A stretch of 64,000 bases of DNA, taken from the NCBI GenBank assembly GCA_009103225.1, contig RHPI01000797.1, positions 8,384 to 72,383 of the forward strand, in the 5' to 3' direction. This stretch comes from Chlorokybus atmophyticus (lineage: Eukaryota > Streptophyta > Chlorokybophyceae > Chlorokybales > Chlorokybaceae). How positions within the stretch are numbered: position 1 is the stretch's first letter; every line of letters starts with the position of its first letter. The translations under genes and the position numbers were made by a program. Below, piece by piece: positions 1 to 12,500 of this stretch. The notes under the pieces are model-generated. The model saw only the letters and a list, made by a program, of their open reading frames with translations. It was not told the DNA's origin and made no database searches.

Positions 1-320
1 ACTCATCAAAGACATAAGGGGCTTTTGCGGTGTTGCAGGGTGAATGGGAGTAGCTGGACTGGAGAACACTATAGCTACTGGGTATGGGTCCAGAGGGTTT
101 GCGTCTTGGCAGGGTCTGGGTTGGGGCTTGAAGGGTTTAAGGTGGAGACTTTCCAGGGTCTGTTTGGGGTTAGGAGGCTTTAAGGCAGGGCCTTTGCAGG
201 GTCTACTGGAAGGGTTTTCCGCACGGTCAGGGTTGAGACTTGCAGGGTCTAGCGGGCTGGCGGGCTAGCGGGCTAATACCTGGGCTAGCGGGCTGGGCCA
301 AGCGGGCCTGCTGGCTGCGG
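1..320. repeat. Degenerate G-rich short tandem repeats
   Basis: The stretch is built from recurring fragments such as GGGTCT, TTGCAGGGTCT and AAGGGTTT. Near 250-300 it becomes a short tandem of GCGGGCTA-like units. No splice-site pattern or conserved protein is visible, and the open frame here is low in complexity. I read it as non-coding repeat DNA of unknown family. Confidence 0.5.
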
Positions 321-415
321 GGACTGGACAGCTGAAGACCAGAAGACTTTCTTCATGGGCTTTTTGTAGCTACTTCGTAGGGCTTTTGATAGGAAAGCTA
401 TAGCTGTGCTGTATG

Positions 416-966
416 GCACTGGTTTGATTAGACCAGTGCATGACTTTTGTTGAATACATTGTGCCAGTATCACATTTTCTCTGCTGATAGGCCTCCGTGA
501 ATGGCACAACGCTTTTTTTGTCATTACTGGTTCTAAAACTATTTGTGCCAGTAATGGCAGGAAATTCAAGGATCTAGCCTTGGCACAATGGGTTCTTTGC
601 CAGTGCTGGCATGAAAGCATCAGAAACGGCACTGGCAGCAAGTTGTCTATTGCAGTAATGGACATAATCTTCAAATTCCAGCACCGGCTACAAGGCTGTT
701 GTGCCAGTTCTGGTCTTAAACTGTTCTTGCCAGAGCAGGCATGGAAAGCCTTGATGCCAGTGTCGGCAGTAAGGGCTTTGTGCTAGTATTGTTAACTATT
801 AAGTCATTTCAGTGCTGGTTATGGACGGCTTGTGCCACTTACCAGTAGGTGAGTTAGCATCCATTGCTGGCACAAGCCATTTTGTGCCAGTTTCGGGGCT
901 TTTCGGGTCTAGCCCCGAAAAGCAGGTGCCAGTACTGGCACAAACCGTTTGTGCCAGTACTGGCAC
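416..966. repeat. Array of palindromic TGCCAGTNNTGGCA units
   Basis: About ten intact or half copies of an inverted-repeat motif, consensus GTGCCAGTACTGGCAC, are spaced irregularly. Clear ones lie at 544-560, 598-611, 700-714, 729-742, 755-768, 884-890, 926-941 and 951-966. The last two are perfect 16-bp palindromes. With their spacer they form a 41-bp palindrome that is perfect apart from its centre (926-966). A separate hairpin with TTTCGGGGCT/AGCCCCGAAA arms lies at about 891-920. Spacers differ in length and sequence, so this is not a CRISPR array. One more unit occurs far away at about 38,729-38,745, which suggests a dispersed repeat family. Confidence 0.6.
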
Positions 967-1154
967 GGGCTGCAGTTCCCATGTGAAGCTCAGTAGCCTG
1001 CATGCAACACCTATCATAGCCTGCCCCTCAGCTTGCATTTGCTGGCCACAGCCACTTCACAATAGCTGCGGCCAGCAAGCTGATGGGACTCAGGAAATGC
1101 TGTCTGCGCCTGTCAGCCTTTCTCGAGTCCCTAAATTAGGGCAAACTCACTTTT

Positions 1155-1217
1155 GGGGTCAGACCCCCTTGCATATCCTACTTTGGCGCGTTGTATCTGA
1201 CACAATACCGCGCCAAA
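1155..1217. repeat. Two adjacent hairpins, one with E2F-like arms
   Basis: A GGGGTC-A-GACCCC hairpin at about 1155-1167 is followed by arms TTTGGCGCG (1182-1190) and CGCGCCAAA (1209-1217). Inner TTGT/ACAA arms extend the second hairpin. TTTGGCGCG resembles an E2F/DP binding site, but no gene start is nearby. A structural role at a repeat boundary is equally possible. Confidence 0.35.
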
Positions 1218-1461
1218 AAATAAACAACGAATACCTCCGTATAGCTTATAACCTCAGCTGCACATCATGCATACACATCACCGCCAACAAACCAACCAAT
1301 CAAAAGATACAACCTTAAAACCTCAAGTCATCCTCAAAATAGGAGACTTTACCCTAGTACTCACGGCAGACGTCCTTAATGACTTAAATACATCATCACA
1401 TTGAGCGCAATCCTAACGCAGAAAACATCAACATTCAAATTAACCGTGCTTTATCTACTGC

Positions 1462-3965
1462 GTGCCCATTGCAACGGGTAGCATGCCGTTTTGGATAAAC
1501 GCTCCGCGATTTAAAGCAAAACTTTATGCTGAAAACGCTAAGCGCCGTGCACAAAACGAAAAGAAAATGTCCGTAACCGACGCAGGGGACATGCGAGACA
1601 ACAATATGACAATAGAGATGGCGCTATATCAGTTCTTGTATCCATATTGTTTGCATGATTTCAATGGCCATTGCGACTTTACGACATATTTATGCTTTCG
1701 CATTTCTTGCTTGTTTTCGATATACACCTTGTACAAACCGTATTTGCTAATGTATCAAGTACGTCAAGCCATGCGTGTAATCAGCATGCGGTTTACAGTA
1801 TGCTTACAAAAAGAGTTCCATAAATACAGAACAAAAGATCCAACATGCACAGAATAAGAAACGTATCAAGCATTAATGAAATAAAATATTCTGCGCACAG
1901 TGCCCCAATAGCCAATTTAGCACAAATCAACTATTAGATGTTTTAACTCTTGTAAACGCGTGGGGCTTACCGTCATATTTCTTAACATTAACTTTGGATG
2001 AGGTTTCTTCAACTCGATGGCCCAAATATGATGATGTGGAAAACATATTGCACAAAATTAGTGCTAACTTGACATGGCGCGATTGCCCAGTCGAGGGCGC
2101 ATTACTATTTCATCACGAACGCAGCAATTTTATGAATACGCACATTATCGGAGATGGAATGTTAAGTCGCGTTCAACATCATGTCCTGCGTTACGAAATG
2201 CAAAACAGAGGTTCCGTACATGCACATACTATGTTGTGGATGGATGAGGCCAATGTTGAGCGAGTTGTAATTGAAATAGTAGCGGTCGTACCAGCAGAAT
2301 TGAATAATGCTGTGAAAACCTTTGTTACACCCACCAATCCATTGTTATGCCAGTTATACGAACATGTGACTGCTAAACGAATGCATACATGCCAAGATAC
2401 AGGTTGCCGCAAAAATGGCACATGCAAATATAGCTTTCCACGCGCGCCGCATACTGGCAACTGCGATTACGAGGCACACATCAGACGATACTTGTATTTT
2501 AGACGACGACATAGTGATCGGAACGTTGTACCATATCATCCTCTAATTGCCTTGTTGTGGGGAGCGCATGTTAATTTGCAACGTATATGCAATGAAGCGT
2601 GGTCGCATTACGTGTCAAAGTATGCGGTGAAGTTGGAACCATATGGCGCGTTAAATTTAAAGGTAGATGCTGCGGGGGCTTGCAATTGGGTTAAAAAGAA
2701 CTAACTGGAACGGAATTAAAAGTGGTATCTGCGTCATACATGTCCAAACCAATTAGCCCCGCAAAAGCTGCTATGTCATTACTTAATATTCAAACAGTGG
2801 AAATGTCGAGTAATATGTAATATATGTTGATTTGCGACCGCGTCAATATCATACAATCAACATTGCTGCGGGTGCTAAATTGCATAAAGTTAACAATATT
2901 GCGCGCGTCCAGAAGCATTAGGGCAAGTTACATTTGCTAATTATTTTCGGTTATACAACATAATCAACCGGAAACAGCACAATACTATTCAATCATAATG
3001 GCCATCAACGGCATACACACTTTTTGTCGGCACTACTATTCTTCTCTTGACAAAGTACGTATATCAATTAAGACAATTAAAATTGGTCCGGTTTAGACAT
3101 TTCCATCCAATACAACACACGCAGGCTTTTTTTTAACAATGTATTATTAAAGAATGTCCCTTTTTCGTTTAAAAAATCAGATACAAGCTGCTGAAAGTGT
3201 TGACTGCTTGCACGAATGTTTAAAGCGCGGTCTTGTGAGCGAAAAAAACATTAACGAGCATATGCATGAATACGCACGCCGTCACTTGCCAACAAACGAA
3301 AAAAATGACTTGCTTTCCAATTTACTGCAAAGACATTTGCATTTCCATGCATAGCAACGCAATACCATCATCAATTGATCTTGATACCGATGCAAACGAC
3401 GTAAAACTGTTTGCGGAAGACTTCGTAGATTTTACCATCAATCATTTAACATCCGAACAACAAAATGTGTTTAATACGGTTGTAGATAACAACGAAGGTC
3501 TTTTCATGATCACCGGCACCCCTAGACGTGGTAAAATGCATTTAATCAAGACATTAGCAGCACACTTTTAGCGCGTTTAATTCACCAGTCCGTGAAAACG
3601 GATTGATGAGCACTTTATACCCCACATATGCATCACATTTAGCCATCTCCGTAATGGACGTTTTCATTATCGACGACTTCTTGATGTTGACCAGCGGTGT
3701 CTTCAACTTGATAATGTATCGCATACAAAGTGTACATCCATTGATGACAATTTTAGATGCAGTTACTATTATTCTCGTCGGCGACATGCACCAACTCCCA
3801 GCTGTACGTTGGCACAAAGCAAGTAATTGCAAACGCTGCAAAATCACCACAAGTCATTGGTGGAAAGAAGCTCGCGTAATACAACTGCAATCATCAGTTC
3901 GATAGCAAACAGATCCAGAGCTGTGGGCTATGGGCGTTGTGGGCTGTGGGCGGAATTAGCAACGG
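1462..3965 (+). pseudogene. Decayed Helitron: Rep (HUH) and Pif1-like helicase fragments
   Basis: Several plus-strand frames, broken by stops and shifts, together spell a Helitron protein. 1462-1857 holds an N-terminal part (ALYQFLYPYCLHDFNGH). 1960-2704 holds the replication initiator region, with WRDCPVEGALLFHHERSNF, the HUH-type segment NRGSVHAHTMLWM and the two-tyrosine region YVSKYAVKLEP. 3154-3354 holds a linker. 3390-3930 holds a Pif1-type helicase: a damaged Walker A (GTPRRGKMHLI instead of GxxGxGKT), Walker B VFIIDDFLML, and ILVGDMHQLPAV. The frame ends soon after QLQSSVR, so the helicase C-terminal half is missing. The segment is much richer in AT than the flanking genes. Helitrons are rolling-circle transposons that insert at AT dinucleotides. 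This copy cannot encode an intact protein. A viral Rep/Pif1 cassette is a less likely alternative. Confidence 0.85.
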
Positions 3966-4282
3966 TGATTAACGAAATTAACAAAATATAATTAGCGGGT
4001 GATTAAGAGGATATGTACGATGCCACGTTCCGCGCGCAGGAGGTGAGCATCACTACTGGTCTGTATAACGCAATATGAAGCCATGCATATGCACACTTCT
4101 ATAATATGCAAATATGACACAATGCTTCCATTGGAAAGCAAGTGCAATTCGATATATCGGATCAATGCACGCAAAACAACAATTCTCAGAATACATCACG
4201 TTAATGCATCAAATTGCCCGTCAATGTTCTGACCTAGCTTGCTGATATTAAGTCTCTCAATGATCATATTTGCTCATGCGCC

Positions 4283-4283
<1 letters not shown>
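3966..4283. other. AT-rich stretch after the Helitron relic, no gene seen
   Basis: AT-rich sequence continues the composition of the Helitron relic. I see no coding exon, RNA gene or clear Helitron terminus (hairpin plus CTRR). It may be the decayed 3' part of the element. Confidence 0.4.
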
Positions 4284-4377
<94 letters not shown>

Positions 4378-4378
4378 N
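4284..4378. other. 94-base C homopolymer ending in an N
   Basis: An unbroken run of C from 4284 to 4377 is followed by one N at 4378. This is most likely a sequencing or gap-closing artefact at a scaffold join. The sequence left and right of it may not be adjacent in the genome. Confidence 0.8.
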
Positions 4379-4882
4379 CATTGAATTTGCTTCAACGCAT
4401 AGTTGGGGAGGGGCTTTGTGGCTCTATAGCAGTAAACTGGTATCCAATGGACTACCATTCCATTCGCCCAATCATGACTGCAACGGCAAATGCACACAGT
4501 CTCAAAGCGTTAAACCCGTTCTCCCGACCCGTATTCGGGAATCTTGCCGCCACACCAACCAAACGAACCAACGAACAAAACCAAACAAAGTGCGCGACAC
4601 GAAACCCTAGAGCCGCCCTGCCACGTGGCAGCCGCAAGACGCAGCGGCGCCGGAGGCGGCGGGGGACAAGGAAGAGGAGGTGGACGCGGAGCCTGCCTGC
4701 CTCGGACTTTTAGCACGAATTCCACTGAATTGCAGCCACGGAGCAGCCGGTGGCGCTGATTGGCGCTGAGGGGGCGGGTTGGCCTGGCCTGACCAGAACG
4801 GGCCAGGTCGGACCAGGACGGACAAGGCTGGTTGCATTGCATGCGACACTGGGGCTCAGGCTAGGGCTGCTGCTGCGGTTCC
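4379..4882 (+). promoter_or_regulatory. Upstream region of the DDT/WHIM gene
   Basis: About 500 bp, becoming GC-rich towards the gene, lie between the homopolymer and the start codon at 4883. It carries a telo-box-like AAACCCTAG at 4602-4610. I see no TATA box at a usual distance. Confidence 0.5.
4602..4610 (+). promoter_or_regulatory. Telo-box-like motif upstream of the DDT/WHIM gene
   Basis: AAACCCTAG lies about 270 bp before the ATG at 4883. In plants, AAACCCTA promoter motifs are bound by Myb-type telomere-repeat factors. Similar motifs occur at other gene starts in this window. Confidence 0.45.
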
Positions 4883-7800
4883 ATGGGGAGAGATGAGGGG
4901 AATGATGACGGGAGCTTGAAGCAGGAGGAGGACGAGGAGGCGCTGGGGGAGGAGGGTGACGAGGCGGCGGCTGCAGTCGCCGAAGCGGACAACCGGCCTG
5001 CTGTGCGGCGGTCAGGACGGCCTCGCAAAAATGTACACGAGCTGCCGCCCAGGCCTCCCCCTCGAGCCGTCAAGCACCATGAGGACAACGGCGCCGCCGT
5101 CACCGCGGACAGCGACGGCGAAGACGCCCTTACCGACCCCGACAGCCAGCGCAAGCAGCTCAGAAAGATGTGGGAGTTGGCGTCAGTGCTTAACTTTCTG
5201 CACGTAAGCTTCGTGGAGAGTTGGCGTCCACAATTTCAACAGAATGCATGTTGATGCTTTGACGCCGGCAGCTGTAGTCACCTGTCAGAATGCACATGAA
5301 GTTTCGCAATTCCCTGTAACTACGTTGCTACGTACTCCAGGCAGCATACGATTTGAATGTTGGGAGCACAGCATGTGAGTTCGCGTGCACAGTCAGCACT
5401 TTTTACATGGGCATAGCCTGAGTTGTCTCAGAGTCAACATCTCCAATGCATGTGGGAACATCAATTATGCTGCGAGTTGGTGGTTATCATACCCACATGT
5501 TGACAACTAGCGACGTGCACACCGCAGTGGACTGTCATGGCATGCTGTGCGCATGCTGTCGGTCATACACATTGGGACGATTACTTTTTGGGCAGTTGCG
5601 TTCAATGTTGCTTCCTGACAGTGTTTGTACTGTATCTATCTGGTACAGACCTTTCGGGAGGTTCTCCATGTTACCGTGAGCTGCACCGTTGAGGATTTAG
5701 AAAGCGCGTTGATACATCCCAACACAACTCTGGCGGATCTGCACATAGACATTTTGCGTGTAAGCAGTTCCCAGTGTGTCCGCATGAGTACTTATATGTT
5801 GGTGGGTTCCTCACATGTTAAGTGTCAATGTAGGGGGTATCGCCAAAGCTAAAGTCCTCGGTCAACTATGACAGTTGGCATCAGTACCTGAGAACCAAAA
5901 CACGCTTCCAGTTGCAAGAGGTGAGCATAGCATGATGAAATTGTAGATACCCAAAGCCTGTCATGACGAAGAGGACGATGGTTGCTGCTTGGCACTGGTT
6001 ATTTTTCTGCGCGTGCGCGTGCGCAATATCCGCTGGCTGACGACCTTGTGATGCTGATGGTTGTTTCGTGTATTACTCAGCTGTTGGGCCAGCACGAGTT
6101 TGCCATCATTGAGCGAGGGTAAGCAATTGTTCCAGCTGGGTTGACAGTTCTTATGATCTAGGTCATGAGAACGCTGCGTCAAGTGGTCATGCGTGCTGTA
6201 TTGTGCAGAAGGGAAAGTGAGGCTTACGCAAAGCTTTCAGCACCTCAGCGAGTGCGGTTGCTGCTGGCCATCTGCGAGCTGCGGAGCGATGTATGCATAT
6301 GTTGATACTGTTCGTAGCTTGACAATCGGTCCCTGCAGTAGCTGTCGCCATTTGATAAAATGCGTTTTGCCGCAGTGTGCTGATGTGCAATCGTACATAT
6401 GTGAGGCAATGAAGAAGGGAGGCTCGGGCGCTGATTATTTCAGGCCGGGCCCCCTGGGTAATGACAGCGCTGGCAACATGTACTGGTAAGCATGAACATG
6501 CGGTTGCATGTTAAGGTGACGATGCTTACCATCACGCGTGTGGCATTTGTTAGTGTCTCAAGCGGTTTGGGCCCCTGATCTTCCGTGCCTGTAGGTATGA
6601 GTTGGATGATATCTGCGGCTGGCGGATGTACAAAGAAGCGCCCTGGTGGACGGTGAGTAGCATACTAGGCAAGCTGTTAGTTGCAATACGTTGGCACCTG
6701 CATCTCTGCTTATATAAACCTGCACAGGGCAAGAACAAGCAGTCAGGAACGGGCAGGCGGGCATTGCCTCCTACTCAAGCTTCTTGGGATGTTGCTGCAT
6801 CTTCTTGTGAAGAGTTTCGGCAACTTGGGGTAAGCTTAACAGGTGTCAACTTGTATGTGTATCAAGGTTGGGGATTATTTACTGGGGTAGCATACGGTTT
6901 TGCTTGGACAACATGATCTTAGTCTTAGTGTGAGAAGTAAGAATGTTGCCGCGCAGGACAAGCTGGCCAACAGCAGGCATAAAGGAGAGGCCAAGCTTGG
7001 GCGGATGGTTCTCACCGACCTTGTCCCCGGTTTGGAAGACAAGGAAAAGGTAGGCAATACTTGTGGCAACAGCAAGGCATTACTTTGTTGGGGTAGTTGT
7101 ACACATTCAAGTGTGCGCGTTTGCTCGCGAGCACACGCGCACACTTGCAAACTGCACACTCAAGGTGATTATGCAGAAGCGTGAGAAGGAGCTCAAGAAG
7201 CAGCAGCGAGCTCACCACCAGTTGGAGAAGTTTGTGCCAATGTGGGCGCAGACTTCCCTTCGGCCACGTCGTGAGCGCAAGCCTGTGAGCTACACCTTTG
7301 AGGCGTATGAGCAGTCCATTGCTGAAGCCATCCGCAAGACTAACCGAACCCGAGATTCCTCCTCGCCAGAAAAGGGCTCACGCCAACGCATGCGAGAGTA
7401 AGGTTTCTTGTTGTTGTGGTGCTGGCCAGCATGTTTGTGATCTTCGTTGCACTTCATACTGTTGCAAGGGGATCTACTCATACAGGAATTCTCTTGGTTG
7501 TCTTGTTCACACTTGTCGTATCTCGTTATTAAGGAGGTGCACGGCCTCAGTGTTGGCTGTTGCAGAGCGCAGTTGCGTAGACCCAACCCGATGGATGAAG
7601 TGGCCCAAGGCATGCGTCGCGGGCGCTCAGCAGGACTGGATGCATCCACGTCGCATGCAAGCGACCACTTTGTCGTCAATGGCAATGGGCACGATACCCA
7701 CGACATTCTGTATCACACGGGCCCTGTTCATTACGAAGGTCGGTGTCCTGATTGTTATTGAATTGCATTCTGCTGATGTGTCTGTTGCGCTGGGTGATGT

Positions 7801-9040
7801 TTGGTACGATATTGATTGTGCATGCCTGACTAGAATCAGACTTGGAGGAACATTACAATGGGCACAGCAATGACAACAAAGAGGAGGCTAGTGACCGGGA
7901 TTGGCATGGCATTGAGGGCGACGAGGTGGAAGACGAAGAGGTGTACCATGAGCATCAGAATGGCAAAAGAAAGCGCGAAGATGAGGACTTCAGTTACGAA
8001 CGAAGGTGTGCTTGTCTGCTTGATGTGCAGTGCAGTTGTATCCAGTTGTCAACACCAGAAGGTCATGTGGCTGTGCCCTGTGGTTCGTCATCTAACACAT
8101 GCAATATGATCATGATGCAGGCCACGCAGTTTTAGGCATCATCCCTCAGTCGGCCCTGCTCCAACGCGCGTGTCTTCACGGGTCAAACGTCAAGTATGTC
8201 ATATTTTGGGATAACGTCTTTATGTCTGCATCCAGAGACATGTGGACTTATATTAGCGGTGTGTTCAGGTGGTTAGAAATGATTTCAGCTACGCTTCCAG
8301 CAATGACGGTATTGACGAGAGCGGCGACGAGCAAAGGAGACAAGCTGCAATGGACGGGCCATCTGCATCTACACGCCCAAGACGTCAGGTATGGACATTC
8401 ATACGTTTCTACCCCCAGTCATTGAGCACAAAACTGTCAGGACCAGTTACAATACCACCCATTTGTGCGTATTATGATATTTGGTTGGCTTCAGCAGGCA
8501 GCGCTGCAGGAAGCTCACAATGCCCAGTACGTATCTGGCAGTGAACTGGATGAGGAGGATGCTATTGAAGAGGCGACCCCAGCTGGGCCAAGCTTGAAGC
8601 GCATCACTCTTCGCGTGATGAACGGTGCGGCTCAGCGTCCGTATGTATCTGATGAAGATGAGGATTGTGGGCCAGTGGCAGCTCATCAGGTACGTCCGAT
8701 TAAGTAATAAGGTCGCCTGTATCCTGTTGTTTGCACATTACTTCGCACTGTTAGTCTGTTGGTGTTCCCGCAACGTCTAGTGCAACACCGGTGGATTGAC
8801 ACAAGAGGCTCTCTGCAGAGTGAGGGAGGAGGGCACTACGTTGAAGACGATGAGGATGATGTTGAAGATGCGGATGAGGATGAACAGGATTATGAGGAAG
8901 AAGAACGCGGTCATACCCCACCATCAGATGCTGGGCGAACAGACCCCAATCTTGAGTTTGACAGCTCACCGCTTTTGCCCCGTGATAGCAAGATGGACTC
9001 TCAACAACACAAAAGTGTTCCCAAGAACGGTTTTGGTTGA
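4883..9040 (+). CDS. DDT- and WHIM-domain protein, DDR4-like ISWI partner
   Basis: Multi-exon gene. Exon 1 (4883-5203) gives an acidic N-terminus with an RRSGRPRK AT-hook-like patch and ends in WELASVLNFLH. Exons 5649-5759 and 5834-5920 complete a DDT domain (TFREVLHVTVSCTVEDLES, then DSWHQYLRTKTRFQLQE). Later exons give LSAPQRVRLLLAICELRSD and LGNDSAGNMYWYELDD, which fit the WHIM motifs. A basic helix KREKELKKQQR and RRERKPVSYTFEAYEQSI follow, the latter strongly recalling plant DDR4. The tail (7564-9040) is acidic and low in complexity, with Glu/Asp runs. Splice phases agree exon to exon through the domain region. In plants, DDT-WHIM proteins bind ISWI ATPases and help set nucleosome spacing in the nucleus. 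The ISWI gene itself lies at 49-54 kb. Family assignment is secure. DDR4 orthology is inferred from recalled similarity, and the tail exons are less certain. Confidence 0.88.
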
Positions 9041-9581
9041 TTCACCTGCTATGCAGGGTAGTGACCTGTTGCTGTTCCGTCTTAGAGACCATGGTTGCCA
9101 ATTTGGGAAAATCAACTCGCTTGTACAGTGTACAAACACTGGTGTGTCTTTCACTGTTAGTGGTAGTAGTGCTTCCTCCAAGGCTGCTGAGATGGTGGCA
9201 ACCTTGACCAATGCCTGCCAAGACTATTTCTTGCTTCAATACCATAAGCAACCGCTATTGAAGCAGCTTGTCTTCGCATGCACAGAGAGACAGAAAGACG
9301 TGCTTACCACGCTGTCACCATAACAATATATCTAGTGGATGGTGACCATGATTCAACGCCAATCTGTGTCTAAACATAAAGCCGACAACTTTGCCCCTTG
9401 CCCGCCCCTTCATTTGGCAGTGCACAGGTGCATGGATGGCGTGCACAGCTGCTGCGTAGGCTGCTCTTTCTACAGTGACCATATAAATGCGTAGAGGAGG
9501 AGCACCACACATTACCCATATGCACATCCGTGCGCGGCAACATGCATCACAGCTCGTAAACCCTTGGGCAGGCCAACTGCG
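9041..9581. other. Convergent 3' region between the DDT gene and TPLATE
   Basis: 540 bp lie between two stop codons on opposite strands. The stretch probably holds both 3' untranslated regions. I see no further gene. Confidence 0.5.
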
Positions 9582-12500
9582 CTATGAAACCTTGGAAGGC
9601 CTGGCATCTGTCCTGTTTTGTGAACCCTCACTGTCGGCATCACTGTCAGCAGCATCACCGTCTTTGTCGCCATTGACAGCTGAGGCGACAGTGCCAGATT
9701 CTGCCTCATTGCTTACGGACATGCTGGACGGCTCCACATCACCGCTAACAGATGCAACTTGAGTGGAGTCAGTTGATGAAGGCCGCGGCAACTCAGTGGC
9801 AGATGCAGCGACAAGCGGTGGCTTTGTAATGGCAGAGAGCATAAACTCTGGCAAGGTTGGTTCAGCCAGCGCTTGGGGGCTTTCCGCAAGCTCTGGCTCT
9901 GCCGGCGGTAAGTATCGCAGTTTCTTAGCCGTCATGTCTGCAATGAACTCCGCTGGGTCATGGAGCAAAGCTCGAAGCACTTCCTCACTTGCCGCCCGGA
10001 CGTGCAACTTGCAGGTGACCTGCGGTATTGCTGCAATTGCAGAAGCATGCCGCAGCACAATCAAGAGCTCCACTGTCTCTTGGTACCACGTCTTTGCAGC
10101 GTAGCACACCTGGTGCACAAGCAACAATCAACACTTGCGACCAACTAGCAAATTGCATTTCGTCAAGATTCCCTAGTAATATCTGCAACTCACTTGTAGC
10201 GGACCCCCAGCTTCAGGTAGCACCCTCGAATGGATCTTAGCAAAGTTTCGAGCTTCGATGCTGGCAACGTAGCTTTCAAGAATAGAGCTGCCATAAGCGC
10301 CTGCCTTTTGAGGTCTGCTCGCGCAAGTCAGAGTAGCACTCGCCGGCAGGCCCGCCCATACTGAGTAGAACATGGAGGGTCGCAAGTACAGCGGTCGAAG
10401 GAGATCAGTGAGAGGAACTGGACACCCATAGAACACCCATGAGTTACAGTAGTATTGCAGTCACACAATCCATGCCACTGACAAAGAGAGATCGCAACAG
10501 CCACAAACCTATGTATGGAAGACACGGCAGAATCACAGGGGCAAATGCAGAGTTTGTGCTTGCTTCCTGTCATAAGGTTGTCAGCGTATGTCAGTAACTT
10601 CACAACAGGCTGTTGGGTGCATGCAGATTACTTGAGCCCGCACCCCATTCTCCCTTGGGCTGCCTTCATTGAAGCCACCTTCATCGTCATCTGTGGAAGT
10701 AGCTGCATCGGGAAGGTAAGTAATCTTGGGTAAAAGCTCACTTCGATCAAATGCAGAAACTTGCAGTTGGAAGCTCATCTCCTCCGCTTCCTGCAAGAGG
10801 TATATGTGGAGCAATGCATGAGGTTCAGTGGGGTATCACCGCCACATGTCAGCTCGTACTGCATGAATGGCTAGTCCAGCAAACATGCCACTGGGTTATG
10901 CATGCTATGCGGATTGTCCATCACTGATAGGCATTTGGAAATTGTCTATACTGTCTATGGATACCTCGGGCAAGACACTGGGAAGGCTTAGAGACAAGGA
11001 GGTGTCATTTCCAATCAATGACAGACCACCTCGCAAACCAACTTGCAGGGTGACGGCTTTCACTTCAAAATCTACCACATTGACAACCTGGGGACAGCAC
11101 TTAACATTAGCTAACTGTCGGGTACTGGGCGGGAACTGTTGGCGACAGCAGTTGAACAACACTTCGCCGACAACTAACAAGGAAATGCACCCGGATGGAT
11201 AAAGTGAGCTGCTGCAGCTGAGCATTGGCTGTGTGGGTGGCTTCCATATATAAGGGATCGCTTCCACCTGTCAAAGCCTGCATAATTCCCATGCATGTGT
11301 CAATGTCATGACAAACCTATGCTGCCAGTATGATGCGATGCATGTGCAGTGCACTCACACGTACTTGAGCTCTGCGTTGCTTGCGTGCTGATGTGTCTTT
11401 GAACCGGCCCACACGTTGATGACTGATTGGACGCATAGCTCTGTGCAGGGTTTCATAGAACTCGCGATCCAGGACTGCGAATCCAAAAGGATACTCTGAA
11501 GATGCGCTGCCTATCAACCTGCTGCCACATAATAATGTCACGACAAAGGCACTGACAGACTGCAAGCTGACCAAGCCAGCTCCTACCTGCCATCATTTAC
11601 GGCTGATGACGGCTGCATATCAGGCTTTGACTCCAGAAACCGTCGCACTACTGTCGCTAGCCGGTCCTTTACCAAGCGACTCTTTCCTCTGTTGGAGTAC
11701 TCCTGCGCATGGATATTAGCAAGCTCTGGTAGCGAGAGCATTGTTGTAACTGAGTTATACCTGCTGCTGCAAGCTGTCCAGATTTGGCCGCTCCTGTAAG
11801 AGTTGAAGCCACCAGCAGCCTTGGTGATCACCTGTGACGCACAGAAATGTGAGCTCATTCCATGAAATGCCTATGAATCTCTGCAACCCAATGCGCCGAA
11901 CAATAAAATGGGTGGCCTTACCTAGGGCGGTTTCATCCACGACGAGTCGCTGCATCATACTCTCCAGCTTCTCTACGATCACATCATCTGGATCCACGGC
12001 CATATGCTGGCCGAGCAACCACAGCACTCGACTCTGGACATCTATATGGAAGCTCCCATAACCATCAAAGATATTCAACAGCAGTGAATGAAGACTACGT
12101 CCCACAATGTCAATAGCTGCACCCGAGATAACAGTCCCCTGCAACCATGTGGTCAGTTGTCAATGTTTCATGACTGGATGCACAGTGACCAACTGCATAA
12201 TGGACGCACAAAGAATGCACATGACTGTTAACTCAGTAGATGAACAAATTGCAGCATAGTCGCGAACCTGATTGCGGCAAAGCAATGCGACAAGCCTCAC
12301 GTACGCATCAGCTGCATACAGTCTGCTGTCGCAGTCCCAGCCCAGGCAAGGGCGCAACAACACAGCCAGCTCTACCGCAGCCAGCTGCCAACCCAAAGCA
12401 GCCTCAGCTGGGCTGGCAACTTCTTTTGGACACACCACAGCCATTGCGGCCGGTGTAAGGTCGCGTAAGCCTTGCTGAGCATCATGTATGGACAGGCATG

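Noticed and set aside
44-268. 74-codon Gly-rich frame at the left edge
   Set aside because: It translates a degenerate G-rich tandem repeat, with no homologous feature or splice context.
416-966. Possible CRISPR-like array
   Set aside because: Repeats are palindromic, variable and irregularly spaced, spacers are not uniform, and the DNA is eukaryotic.
4239-4713. Long poly-Pro / poly-Gly open frames around 4,284-4,377
   Set aside because: They are the translation of a C homopolymer with an N, not a gene.
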